From Aster yellows witches'-broom phytoplasma AYWB (GTDB lineage: Bacteria; Bacillota_I; Bacilli_A; Acholeplasmatales; Acholeplasmataceae), in assembly GCF_000012225.1 (NCBI RefSeq), contig NC_007716.1, positions 372,001-436,000 of the forward strand: DNA of 64,000 bases. The letters are read 5' to 3'. Each line of letters begins with the position of its first letter. Positions within the stretch are counted from its first letter, which is position 1. The notes under the pieces were generated by a model. It had not been told where the DNA came from. It was given only the letters and a program-made list of their open reading frames with translations, and ran no database searches. The position numbers and the translations under genes are program-made. Shown here one piece after another: positions 43,684 through 53,091 of this stretch.

Positions 43684-43737
43684 AATGACTCTTATGTATA
43701 CGTTTGTCCGAACTTGCGTATATGTAGGGTCATTTTT
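43684..43737 (+). terminator. Long imperfect hairpin with T-run (terminator or structured leader RNA)
   Basis: aatgactcttatgtatacg and cgtatatgtagggtcatttttg pair as an 18-bp imperfect stem around tttgtccgaacttg. A T-run follows. It lies 110 bases after one membrane gene and 100 before the next. Confidence 0.55.
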
Positions 43738-43770
43738 GTTATATTAAGCTCACATTAAAATATAAAAAAA

Positions 43771-43818
43771 TAGTTATATAAATCAAAGTCCTACCAAAAA
43801 CAACGTTTTATATAACTA
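43771..43818 (+). promoter_or_regulatory. 12-bp inverted repeat in the leader of the next membrane gene
   Basis: tagttatataaa (43771-43782) and tttatataacta (43807-43818) flank 24 bases. The right arm lies about 20 bases before the start at 43840, close enough to affect the RBS (gaaagga). Confidence 0.45.
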
Positions 43819-43839
43819 CCATGAAAGGATGCATTATTC

Positions 43840-44205
43840 ATGCATAATTTTAATTTTAACATAAGCGCTTTTATTGATAAAATAAATGATTACGCTATCT
43901 TCATTATATCATTCCTTAAAACAACTTTCAACAATATAATTGCTATTAAAGATGTTGATTTTTCTTTTGGCAATATTTTAAATAGTTCAGGAATAATTAT
44001 CAGTTTTGTTTCATCTATATTTTATATTTTAATCTTTATTACCTTTTTAGTTTTTATCGGTTCTATCTTTAATATTATAAAAACAATAATAAAATGGATT
44101 TTATTTCCATTTAAATTATTAATTATAGGTTTATGTAAATCAATTAAAAATATAATTTTTATAAAAATCAAAATCCACCCAGTTGCGCTCGAAGCCCTTT
44201 TTTAA
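43840..44205 (+). CDS. Membrane protein, C-terminus fused to IS flank
   Basis: 121 residues: MHNFNFNISAFIDKINDYAI, a hydrophobic middle with two to three membrane segments (IIISFVSSIFYILIFITFLV) and FKLLIIGLCKSIKNIIFIKI. The last dozen residues (KIHPVALEALF) come from the tra5 5' flank, so the natural C-terminus was lost. General layout resembles the membrane gene at 7223. Function unknown. Confidence 0.5.
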   Translation: MHNFNFNISAFIDKINDYAIFIISFLKTTFNNIIAIKDVDFSFGNILNSSGIIISFVSSIFYILIFITFLVFIGSIFNIIKTIIKWILFPFKLLIIGLCKSIKNIIFIKIKIHPVALEALF

Positions 44206-45235
44206 AATAAATATAAATCATTTAGATTTATAATGGTTGATGCATGGTATATAAAAAGGAAAACAATATTTAATATTATAAAAAATTAAAAGAAATATTA
44301 AAACAAATAAAAAAATTATTAAAAACTCTAATGAAAAAAACAAAAAAATGATAAAAAAAACAGTTTTTGAATTGGTTAAACAATTCAATAAAATACTAAA
44401 TTTAAAAAAACATTTTAAAAACTATCAAAATCAAAAGAAGCGATTATTATTATTGGTTTAAAGTCGAAAATAAAATAAAAGACAAAAAAAGAAAAATACT
44501 TATTACAACAAAATCGCATTAAAGCTTTATGTTTACACCAAAAATATTTTTACTGTCATCGTAAAATCACTGATTTATACCAAAAAACTTTTAACGAAAA
44601 CATTACCAAGAAAAAAATTTATACTATTATGAAAGAAAACGGTATTTTTTGTCGTTTAAGAATTAAAAAAAATAAATGTTATTTTAAAAATAATTTAAAA
44701 ACTAAATTAAAAGTAGTAGACAATTTAATAAATAAAGACTTTTTATCAACATCCCCTTTACAAAAATTATTAACCAATATTACTTATTTAAAAAACTCCC
44801 CAAGGATTTTTATATTTTTCTTGTATTGTTGATTCTTTTAACAACCAAATCATCTCTTACCAAACTTCAAAACATCAAAATAAAAAATTGGTTTTAAACG
44901 CCATCAAAAAAATACCTCCATTAAAAGAACCTTGTATTATTCATTCCGACCAAGGAACATTTTATCAATCGCAAAAAGTCCAACAAACACTAACTAAAAA
45001 AAGGTTTTTTAATCAGCATGTCAAGAAAAGATACTCCACATGATAACGGTGTAATTGAAAACTTTTTTGGTCAAATGAAAACTATCTTACAACATCAACA
45101 TCCTTTTTTTATTTCAAAAATCAACCGAAAAAGTTAAAAAAATAATCAATTATTTCCATAAATTTTAGAACAATCAATGGTTTTTAGCTAAATTAAATTA
45201 TTCATCACCAACTCAATATTCCCTAAATTTTAGAT
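44175..45235 (+). pseudogene. tra5: tra5 copy with 5' flank, many frameshifts
   Basis: The flank ccagttgcgctcgaagccc to gtatataaaaagg matches 4660-4740; coding homology runs from about 44285 to the stop at 45233-45235. Breaks near 44345, 44480 (same A-run as at 11390), 44795, 45000 and 45110. The longest open piece is 44629-44832. DDE landmarks are still readable (IHSDQGT, NGVIENFFGQM). Confidence 0.85.
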
Positions 45236-45490
45236 AATAATTTTTTTATTTCAAATTTTCAACCTTGAAAAAGGTTATCTTTTTACGCATTTTTTTAATC
45301 AAAATAACATAATTACGTAAAAAAATAATTATGTTTTCATTTTTTTAGGGGTTTTTTAACTTTTTTTTACTTAAATATATAGTGTAAGGTTAAAATATTT
45401 AAAAAAAATATTTCCTTAGTTTGAAAAGATATGAAATTATCTACTTATTTGGAAGTCTTAAAGAACAATTTTAGAGACAAAATTTGTTCT
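45236..45490 (+). mobile_element. Right terminus flank, truncated
   Basis: tra5 3' flank as at 12136-12440, cut at about 45490 before the terminal TTTAGACA...GGAACAGCGCA, and joined to coiled-coil coding sequence of opposite strand. Confidence 0.8.
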
Positions 45491-45660
45491 TTAGATTTAA
45501 GTTGGGATTGTAATTCAATTATTTTTCCTTCAAGGTATAATTTTTCTAGTTGTTGGGCTCGAAGGTTAATGTTTAAATATCCCTTTTCGGTTTCTAAAAT
45601 CTTTTTGTTTTTATGTTTATTTGTTAAATTATTTTTTCTATTTGTTATTGAGAGGTTTGT
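45491..45660 (-). pseudogene. Coiled-coil tail remnant
   Basis: Minus-strand pieces RLEKLYLEGKIIELQSQLKS match the coiled-coil tail of the gene at 28188-29591. It was probably the C-terminal part of the neighbour at 45645 before a deletion. Confidence 0.6.
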
Positions 45661-46424
45661 TTAGAAACCCTTAATTCAGTTGTTTTTTTAATTCTTTGGT
45701 TAATTTTTTGTTTAATTTCTTCTGATGATTTTCCTTCTTGAGAAAGTTTTGCTGCATATTCTGTTAACTCTTTTTTTAGTTTTGCTTCTTCTGTTGCTTT
45801 AATAGCATCTAAATCATAAACTTCTACTAAATTTGGGGGTAGAGTTTTAGCTTTGGGGGGTGTTTTATCTGTTAATAAAACTGTTGCTAAAAAAGCAATA
45901 GCACTAAACAAAACTACTTTTCCTAAAAATGGTCCTATACCAGAGATGAAAAAACATGCACCTGCAAGTAGAAAACCGCCAATAAACCATAAAGCTTTTG
46001 AAACATTAGAAGAATATTTAGGATTAATACCTATTTTTTCTAACCATTCTTTAGTTTTATCATCTAAATTATGACATGTATCTTTGATAAAAACCCAAAT
46101 TTTTGTAGCTCCTTCACCAAATTGGGCTGCTACTTCAGGGAAGAATTTAGAAATGATAAGCCATAATGCCCCACCGATTAGTATGATTGGTAATAAAATA
46201 ATGATTGCAGTTATTGATGATTTAATAATTTTTACAAACCAATTAGCTTGCTTTTGTTGTGTTTCTACAATTATTTTTGTAGGTTGTAGATTGCTTTGGG
46301 CAATTTGTTTTGAAGGTTTTTTGATTATAGATGACTTTGTATTTTTTTTTCTTTGAGGTTGATTTATTTTTGATTTTTTTATATTGGGTTTAGTTGGTGG
46401 TTTAGATTGGGATTTTTTTGCCAT
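45645..46424 (-). CDS. PMU membrane protein with Lys/Pro-rich N-terminus
   Basis: 259 residues. A basic, Pro-rich head (KKSQSKPPTKPNIKKSKINQ), anchor at about 70-92 (ITAIIILLPIILIGGALWLI), a helical stretch (GEGATKIWVFIKDTCHNLDD), two more membrane segments at about 143-185, then NLVEVYDLDAIKATEEAKLK and a coiled coil ending KTTELRVSKQTSQ. Compared with the relative at 28188-29591 it has lost about 170 C-terminal residues. Starts near another small remnant at 46709. Function unknown. Confidence 0.65.
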   Translation of the reverse strand: MAKKSQSKPPTKPNIKKSKINQPQRKKNTKSSIIKKPSKQIAQSNLQPTKIIVETQQKQANWFVKIIKSSITAIIILLPIILIGGALWLIISKFFPEVAAQFGEGATKIWVFIKDTCHNLDDKTKEWLEKIGINPKYSSNVSKALWFIGGFLLAGACFFISGIGPFLGKVVLFSAIAFLATVLLTDKTPPKAKTLPPNLVEVYDLDAIKATEEAKLKKELTEYAAKLSQEGKSSEEIKQKINQRIKKTTELRVSKQTSQ

Positions 46425-46439
46425 ATTATTTTTTACTCG

Positions 46440-46709
46440 CTTTCTTTATAGGTTTTATTTTGATTTATTATAATTTTCTCTAATTTATCTATATTTTCAT
46501 TAATTTTTTAAAAATTGCTTTGAGGTTTCTTGTTTGAATTCAACTACTTTCTTTTCAACTCTATTGATGTTGTCTTTTAAATATTAACTTTTTGAATTGA
46601 AATGTTCTTTTAAATTATTATGATTAGCAAAATAAAAAGTAATACCCATGGAAATAAAAATACTGATTAATTAAAACAATATTTTAAAATATTGTTTTAA
46701 TTCTTGCAT
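46440..46709 (-). pseudogene. Small PMU gene remnant
   Basis: The ATG at 46709 gives MQELKQYFKILF-stop; other frames read ISIFISMGITFYFANHNNLK and NRVEKKVVEFKQETSKQFLK. It occupies the position that the 29598 gene has in the other copy, and had an anchor plus coiled coil. Confidence 0.5.
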
Positions 46710-46729
46710 TTTTTAAATTCTCCTTTATT

Positions 46730-48835
46730 TTAGTTATTTGCATTTTCTTTAGTATTAAATTTCTTAGTATAAAGGTTGATGCATTGTTGGACTGGGTTGA
46801 AGTGGAGGTAGTAGGTTTTACATATAGCATGATTATCTTCATCTTTTTTGTTTGTAGGACAATCAACTTCATCCATGAAAAAGTCTTCATCTTCTTCTAG
46901 GAGATATTTGGGGCCTTTGTAGTTGAGGTATATGTAGTAATTCGATGGGGATACAATAGGACTATGAGGGTAAAATTGTGAGTCTTTGTATTTGTTTTTT
47001 GTGTGGAAAAAATTGAAATATTGTCCTGGGGTGAATTCGAGACTTAGGATATGCCATTCATTGAATGGGGTTTTGCAGAATGTGGCGAGGTCAGTTGGTT
47101 CATATTCTTGGTGTTGACCTTTGCCTAGTCCATTTAGTCCATAGAAGATGTATTTTTTGTTTACTTGAGTATTATCTTTAGAGGGAGTTAAGTATTTTAA
47201 TAATCCTTCCTTCCATTCTACATATTGTTCTTCACACTCTTTTCTTCTATTTTCTTTTTCAGTGTCAGAAAGTTTAATGTTTTGGAAAGTATTAATAGCT
47301 TCATCTAAGTCTGAAGGCAATATAACTTCGTGTTTAGGGTTTTTGCGTTTGTATTTTTTGGCTTTAATAAAAGCACTTTCAATTATTTTTTCTCTTAAAT
47401 CTCTGGTAGAAATTGTTTTGCCTTTACATTTGTTAGCAATTTCTTTTAAATGAATATATGTTTGATAAATAATTTTATAATCAGTTACTAAAAATTGTAA
47501 AAAACCTTCAATTTCATCATCTTTTAATAAATCAATTTTAATTTCTTTGCTAAATCTACTTCTTAAAGCGCTATCAATTTTATCTAAATGATTGGTAGCT
47601 CCCATTAAGACAATTTTTTTATCGCTTCTTTTAAACCCATCTAATTTAGTTAATAAATTATTAACAATATTGATACTTGTTTTGTTAGATTGATTATCTT
47701 CCCGATTAGCTAGTCCACTAATTTCATCAATAAAGATAATGGTTTTTTTGTGTGATTCCGCTTCTTGCCATATTTTCTCTAATTCTTCATTACCTTCACC
47801 AACATAAGTCTTTTCAAATCTTGATGGTTCTAATACAATATAGTGTGTACCTAATTCATTACATAAAGCTTCAATCAAAAAACTTTTTCCTGTTCCTGGG
47901 GGTCCATATAGTAAATATCCTCTAGGAATTACTTTATCAAAATTAACCATATCAAAATCATCATCTTGAAAATATTCAATCAAATCTTCTAATTCTTCTT
48001 TTTCTTGTTTCAAACCATATATATCAGAAAACATAACTTTCTGTTTGGGGGAGTGATAAGAAATATTGTTTTGTAAAGATTTGATTTCTTCTTGTAATTG
48101 TTTAATTTGTTTGTCAAAATGTATTAATTGACCATCTAAGAACAAATCATAACTTTTTAATTTTTGAAATTCTTCAGTATTATCTTTGTTTTGAATCATT
48201 AAGTCTTTAATAATATTTTTATTAGCGTCATTCAAAGCCATTGTTTTTTGTAAACCTTGAATTTTTTTGGTAATAAATAAATTATTGTTATTTTTGATAA
48301 TTCGGAAATTTGTTTCTTTGAATTGTTCTTTAGATTTTGATTTTGTAGTTAATAATTGTTTTTTTTGTTCTATTAATTCCAAAGTTTGTTTATGAATTGG
48401 TTCTTTTTTTTCCTTAATTTCTTGTATTTTTTTGTTTAAAGAAATAATTTCTTCTTGTAATTGGTGCTTTTCTTCTTCTTTTAAGTCTTTATTTTGGAGA
48501 TTATTTTCTTTATCTTCTTTGGTGGTTGTTAATTTTTTAAGTTCAATATTAAAATCATTCATTAACTCTAAATTTAATTTAATTTGTTGAGTTAAATGTT
48601 CTATTTGTTGATTTCTTTGGTTATTTTCATTAATTTTAGCTTCGCTAGTTTTTTTTAACTCTTTGAGATATTTTGATATTTCTTCAAAAGATTTGTTTTG
48701 ATTGGTTGACGGATGATTATTTTGAAATAAATTATTATTGTTATAATTTTTTAAAAAAAAACCATAAATCCATAAACCTAAAATGGCAAAACCACATACA
48801 ACTAACAAATTTAAATAAATTTGTTTTAATTTCAT
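46730..48835 (-). CDS. Membrane-anchored coiled-coil AAA+ ATPase, no protease domain
   Basis: 701 residues and intact. N-terminal anchor at about 8-28 (NLLVVCGFAILGLWIYGFF), a long coiled coil at about 50-265, AAA+ module from about 268 (FSDIYGLKQEKEELEDLIEY): Walker A YGPPGTGKSFL near 310, Walker B IIFIDEISG near 366, second region of homology MGATNHLDKIDSALRSRF. About 210 C-terminal residues follow with HFNPVQQCINLYTKKF at the end and no HEXXH. The AAA domain is FtsH-like, but the rest suggests a remodelling or transport ATPase. Broken relatives lie at 41690, 25712 and, more distantly, 16942. RBS aaaggaac. Retention of a full frame amid debris suggests function. Confidence 0.8.
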   Translation of the reverse strand: MKLKQIYLNLLVVCGFAILGLWIYGFFLKNYNNNNLFQNNHPSTNQNKSFEEISKYLKELKKTSEAKINENNQRNQQIEHLTQQIKLNLELMNDFNIELKKLTTTKEDKENNLQNKDLKEEEKHQLQEEIISLNKKIQEIKEKKEPIHKQTLELIEQKKQLLTTKSKSKEQFKETNFRIIKNNNNLFITKKIQGLQKTMALNDANKNIIKDLMIQNKDNTEEFQKLKSYDLFLDGQLIHFDKQIKQLQEEIKSLQNNISYHSPKQKVMFSDIYGLKQEKEELEDLIEYFQDDDFDMVNFDKVIPRGYLLYGPPGTGKSFLIEALCNELGTHYIVLEPSRFEKTYVGEGNEELEKIWQEAESHKKTIIFIDEISGLANREDNQSNKTSINIVNNLLTKLDGFKRSDKKIVLMGATNHLDKIDSALRSRFSKEIKIDLLKDDEIEGFLQFLVTDYKIIYQTYIHLKEIANKCKGKTISTRDLREKIIESAFIKAKKYKRKNPKHEVILPSDLDEAINTFQNIKLSDTEKENRRKECEEQYVEWKEGLLKYLTPSKDNTQVNKKYIFYGLNGLGKGQHQEYEPTDLATFCKTPFNEWHILSLEFTPGQYFNFFHTKNKYKDSQFYPHSPIVSPSNYYIYLNYKGPKYLLEEDEDFFMDEVDCPTNKKDEDNHAICKTYYLHFNPVQQCINLYTKKFNTKENANN

Positions 48836-48869
48836 ATTAGTTCCTTTCTTTTATCTTTTTTTTATTCAA

Positions 48870-49311
48870 CATCATAATATAAAGTACGATTTTGTACAGA
48901 ACGTTTTTCATATAAATAAATTTTTTAAAAGATTTAATATGACTATTCGACCACGATATTCCTTATTGAATATAATTATAAAAAGGAAATTTTAAAACAA
49001 AATAATAATTACGAATATAAAAAGATTCTTCAATTTTTTGATTAATCGGGCAAACAGCTACAATTTTATCTTTTTGAATATCTTTAATAATTTATATTAT
49101 CTATTTCTTTTGCTTTTATTGGAATGATTTTATCATAAAAATAATTATCTATTTTTTTAAATGAGGGTTTAAATACATAGTCTGTTGAATTAACAAGTTG
49201 GATAAAGTCATATTTTGGAGGTTTTTGAATAATATTTGCAAATCCAAATGCAATAAAAAAAACAAAGAAAACAAAGAAAGTTTTTTTTAATAAGTGTTAA
49301 TGTAATCATTT
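48870..49311 (-). pseudogene. Decayed membrane-anchored protein
   Basis: Minus-strand FVFFVFFIAFGFANIIQKPP, KYDFIQLVNSTDYVFKPSFK, YDKIIPIKAKEIDN, then after a shift DIQKDKIVAVCPINQKIEES. Anchor plus extracytoplasmic domain, upstream of the ATPase as 18191 is to its neighbours. Two or more frame breaks. Confidence 0.5.
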
Positions 49312-49372
49312 ATTTTATTAGATTTCTAAATTAGTTATTTGTTTTTCGGTATTTTATTCATATTTAAACCAT

Positions 49373-50148
49373 GAAAAATCAAAAAAAGCACTTATTATTA
49401 TTATTATTGGTTGAAAGTAGAAAATAAAATCAAAGCCAAAGAATAAAAAACACTTATTGCAAAAAAACGCATTCAATCTTTATGTTTACACGAATAATAT
49501 TTTTGCGGTCATCGAAAAATCACTGATTTATACCAAAAAACTTTTAACAAAAAACATCACAAAGAAAAAAATTATACTATTATGAAAGAAAACTTTATTT
49601 TTTGTCGTTTAAGAATTAAAAAAAATAAATATTATTATAATAAAGAAAAGCTAAATTAAAAGTAGTAAGCAATTTATTCAAACAAGATTTTATATCAACA
49701 GCCCCTTTAAAAAAATTATTCAAGGATTTTTATATTTTTCTTGTATCATTGACTCTTTCAACAAACAAATAATCGCTTCCCACACTTCAAAAATCCAAAA
49801 TAAACAATTATTTTTAAATAAAATCAAAAAAATACCTCCATTAAATAAACCTTGTATTATTCATTCCGACCAAGGCACAGTTTATCAATCACAAAAAGTC
49901 CAACAAAATTTAACGAAAAAAGGTTTTTTAATCATCATGCCGAGAAAAGCTACTCCACGTGATAACGCCGTAATTGAAAACTTTTTCGGCCAAATAAAAA
50001 ATATCTTACAAAATCAACATCCTTTTTTATTTCAAAAATCAATCGAAAAAGTTTAAAAAATAATAAATTATTTCCCTAAATTTTGGAACAATCAATGGAT
50101 TTTATCTAAATTATTCATCCCCTTCTCAATATTCCCAAAAAAACATAT
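49373..50148 (+). pseudogene. tra5: tra5 copy, heavily decayed
   Basis: Begins near ATGAAAAATCAAAAAAAGCAC (NQKKHLLLLLLLV in the start frame, really KRSTYYYWLKVENKIK shifted), lacks the HTH region and the LFTDITYF strand, has stops at 49447 and elsewhere. It keeps IIHSDQGTVYQ and DNAVIENFFGQ. Confidence 0.8.
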
Positions 50149-50492
50149 AAATTTATTTTTAATCATTAATTTATTTTAATATTTAGCCTTGGAAAAAGTT
50201 TTATTTTTGCGCATTTTTTCATCAAAATAACATAATTACGCAAAAAAATAATTATAATTTAATTTTCTTGGAGTAATTTGAACTTTTTTTACCTAACTAT
50301 ATAGTGTAAAGATAAAATATAACAAAAAAATATCTTTTGAAACTAATGAATTATTAAAAGGCTTAGAAACTTTTTGAAATTTAAAAAAATATTTCTTTAG
50401 TTTGAAAAGATATGCAATTATCTAATTAATTTTTTAGTCTTAAAGAGTAATTTTTAAATCAAAAAATGTCCAAAAAAAAACGAAACAGCGCA
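50149..50492 (+). mobile_element. Right PMU terminus
   Basis: tra5 3' flank with ACTATATAGT at about 50300 and a slightly mutated terminal repeat GAAACAGCGCA ending at 50492. With the left end at 40107 it brackets a 10.4-kb region, but the flanking triplets do not match. Confidence 0.75.
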
Positions 50493-51159
50493 TTTTTGAT
50501 AGATTATGAAAATTTAATTTATTTGGCTTGGATAATCTTATATAATTCTTACAATTTCATTCCCCCATTAACAAGACATTGCCATTTTTTTATAACTATT
50601 CTCACTTAAATATTAAAATGTAGTATTCTTGTTCTCTTAAAAATGTTTCATGTTTTGATAAAATTAAATAATCATACTCTTTATTTTCCATTTTTTTGTT
50701 GGCTTGAAAATAATCTATATGAGGATAATTATTTAAAAAAAGTATGGTTAAAAACATAAATTAAATAACTAAGAAATGCAATATAAGTAACAATAAAAAA
50801 ACATTTTAATTAGTTTTTTTATGAGACATTAATTTAATCATTAGTAAACCCTTCTTCTAAATTTTGTAGTTTTTGCAAAAAAGAAAACAACCATACTAGC
50901 TATAGCACAGTAAAGCTTACAAAAATTTTAGTTTTGTATTTGGTGAAAAAAATAGTTTGAAAAGTGTCTTTTAATAAAGCTACCGAAGTTTTGTCTTTTA
51001 AAACGTATTTAACTTTAACTATAGAGTATCTTCAATGAATTTTTTAAATTGTGCCTCAGTTAATGTTTTATTATTTTCTGGTTTTAATAAAACATTTTTT
51101 AATAAGCTTATTGTTTTGTTTCTTCTTCAAATAATTCTTTTGTAGACATTTCTTCTGTT
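50493..51159 (-). pseudogene. Degenerate minus-strand coding sequence
   Basis: Readable scraps: MIKLMSHKKTN near 50842, LNNYPHIDYFQANKKMENKE and YDYLILSKHETFLREQEYYI (50610-50720), and a coiled-coil scrap at 51000-51150. Nothing intact or recognised. Confidence 0.45.
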
Positions 51160-51375
51160 TTATTGTTCATTTTCATCAAAAGTTACATCCCAAGTATCTT
51201 TATTAACCGAATCAACTTCACCAGAATCATTGTAAAATCTTTTTTTGTAATAATTGTTTGTCTTTTCATCTAATTCTAATAATTCAATTAATTTTTTTAT
51301 TGTTTTTTGATATATTTTTTTTAAAAAACTTTTGAAAAAGTTTTTCATCTGTACCTGTTTCATATTCAAAATCAA
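51160..51375 (-). pseudogene. Coiled-coil PMU gene remnant
   Basis: 71 codons (KKLIELLELDEKTNNYYKKR, NDSGEVDSVNKDTWDVTFDE) with a frame start at 51375 inside a leader repeated from 26440-26530. Probably a truncated relative of the 14744-type genes; the downstream part is broken. Confidence 0.4.
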
Positions 51376-51536
51376 AAGAGGGAATGGGTGATAACTTCTG
51401 ATAATAACTAAAAAAAATAAAGGATTAAAAATTATTTTAATTTTAATTGTGCTTTTTTTCTTAGAAATAACTAATTTTTATTATTTAAAGAATTATTATA
51501 ATATTTTTTTATATTAATGAAACAAAAAAAACTATA

Positions 51537-51568
51537 AGAAAAACCCTTATCAAAAAAAGGGTTTTTGC
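51537..51568. terminator. Terminator
   Basis: aaaaaccctt-atcaaaa-aaagggttttt hairpin; T-run on plus, A-run on minus side. Confidence 0.8.
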
Positions 51569-51892
51569 TGTTGTTTTTTGTTTTTTAACGTTAAAAAACA
51601 AAAAAAATAAAGTACAATATAAGTATAAAAAGTGAAAAATAAAGAAAAGTTTCAATTTTAATTCCCAAAGCAAAAATCAATAACTTTCAAATTATTTAGT
51701 AATTATCACCTATTCCTCTTTGAATAATTGATTTGCATTTTTTTATTACATCCATCCCATTTTTTTAAATTTTTTTAACAGCAATTTAAAAATAAAAAAA
51801 CTTGCTATTAATTTCATTTTATCACAAAAGACAAGTTTTTTTGCTAACTAATATTTATATAATGAGCGTTTCCGTTGAATTTTGTATATTAA

Positions 51893-51925
51893 AAAAAGAG
51901 GCTTTTTTAAGCCTCTCAATAATTT
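51893..51925. terminator. Terminator
   Basis: aaaaaagaggctt-tttt-aagcctctc hairpin; the A-run makes it a minus-strand terminator, just upstream of lplA. Confidence 0.7.
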
Positions 51926-51991
51926 TATTTAATTTATAGCATTTTTTTTGACTAAAATAAAATTTATAATACCTTAAAAGGGGATTTTATT

Positions 51992-53008
51992 ATGATTTTG
52001 ATTAAAATTAATCGTATCTGCGACCTAAAACCTTATTTTTATTACACACTAGAACAATACGTCCTTAATCATTTATTAAAGCAAAACCATGAAAAAACCT
52101 TCTTTTTTATTTGGAAAATCAAAGGAGTTGTAGTTGGCAAAAATCAAATAATTGAAAACGAAGTTAATTTAGATTATATCAAAGAACATAAAATTCCTTT
52201 ATTTAGAAGACCTACTGGTGGGGGATGTGTTTATAACGACCCTCAAACTCCTCTTTTTAGCATCATTGCCAAAAAAGAAAAAAATTTCAGTTTTAAACCT
52301 TTTTTAGCTAAAATTGTTGTTGCATTACAAAAATTAGGACTTAATGTTGAATTTAGCGGCAGGAACGACATTTTACTAGAAGGCAAAAAAATTTCTGGAA
52401 ATGCCTTTATGCAAAACAAAAATGGAATGGTAACTCACGGAACACTTCTTTATAATTGCGATTTTAAAACTATGATAAACACAATTACTCCAAACGACCA
52501 AAAATTAATTTCTAAAGGAATTGCAAGTGTACGTTCCAGAGTAACTAATCTTAAAGGCTATCTTCCAGATATGTCACAAGAAAAGTTAATGCAGTATTTA
52601 ATTGAGGCTTTAACTGACCAAACTTATGTACTTAGCGATCAAGAAATAAAATTAATAGAAAAAGAATCTCTTCAATTTGCTTCTAATGAATTTTTATTTT
52701 TAACCCAACCCCATCACACGAAAATACTTAAAAAACGTTTTTCTTGGGGCGGATTAGAAATTTTTTTAGATATTAGATTTGGTTTAATTGAAAAAATGAC
52801 TTTGATTGGAGATTTTTTTCACAAAGAAGATAATTTAGAACAATTTAGCAAACTTTTTGAAGGAATAACTTATCAAACTGAAAAACTACAAGAAGTTTTG
52901 AAAAAAACAAACATCAGTTTTTATATTTTGGATGCTACTAATGATGATTTTTTGAACTTACTTAAAGAAGGTATTTTAGAAGAAAAACTTAAAAATTTAA
53001 TTTATTAG
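51992..53008 (+). CDS. lplA: Lipoate-protein ligase A
   Basis: 338 residues, full length for LplA. The N-terminal ligase core has FRRPTGGGCVYNDPQ at about 70-84 (lipoyl-AMP binding) and GNAFMQNKNGMVTHGTLLYN at about 135-154 with the conserved Lys/His region; a C-terminal accessory domain of about 90 residues starts near 245 (KKRFSWGGLEIFLDIRFGLI). It activates scavenged lipoate with ATP and attaches it to E2 subunits such as PDH. Phytoplasmas cannot make lipoate, so salvage is expected. The next gene, 83 bases on, is a vitamin-uptake-type membrane protein, a possible functional pair. Confidence 0.92.
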   Translation: MILIKINRICDLKPYFYYTLEQYVLNHLLKQNHEKTFFFIWKIKGVVVGKNQIIENEVNLDYIKEHKIPLFRRPTGGGCVYNDPQTPLFSIIAKKEKNFSFKPFLAKIVVALQKLGLNVEFSGRNDILLEGKKISGNAFMQNKNGMVTHGTLLYNCDFKTMINTITPNDQKLISKGIASVRSRVTNLKGYLPDMSQEKLMQYLIEALTDQTYVLSDQEIKLIEKESLQFASNEFLFLTQPHHTKILKKRFSWGGLEIFLDIRFGLIEKMTLIGDFFHKEDNLEQFSKLFEGITYQTEKLQEVLKKTNISFYILDATNDDFLNLLKEGILEEKLKNLIY

Positions 53009-53091
53009 TAATTACTAAAATAATTCTAAATTTAAAAAAAATTTTATAGACTAGCAAAATAAAATATGGAAATAAAATCAAAGGTATATTT

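Larger units (their letters stand above)
51376..51991. other. Junction between PMU debris and chromosome
   Basis: Contains the PMU leader repeat (to about 51490), two terminators described separately, and an AT-rich run. A -10-like tatataatg sits at 51855-51862, about 130 bases before lplA. RBS aaagggg precedes lplA. Confidence 0.45.

Noticed and set aside
43684-43737. Purine or preQ1 riboswitch
   Set aside because: The stem-loop lacks the conserved core bases and loop-loop pairing of those classes; only a hairpin with T-run can be supported.
40107-50492. A single clean 10.4-kb PMU with target duplication
   Set aside because: Although a left and a right end bracket the region, the flanking triplets (aga and ttt) differ, a second tra5 with a cut terminus lies inside and most genes are broken, so it is a composite of several events.
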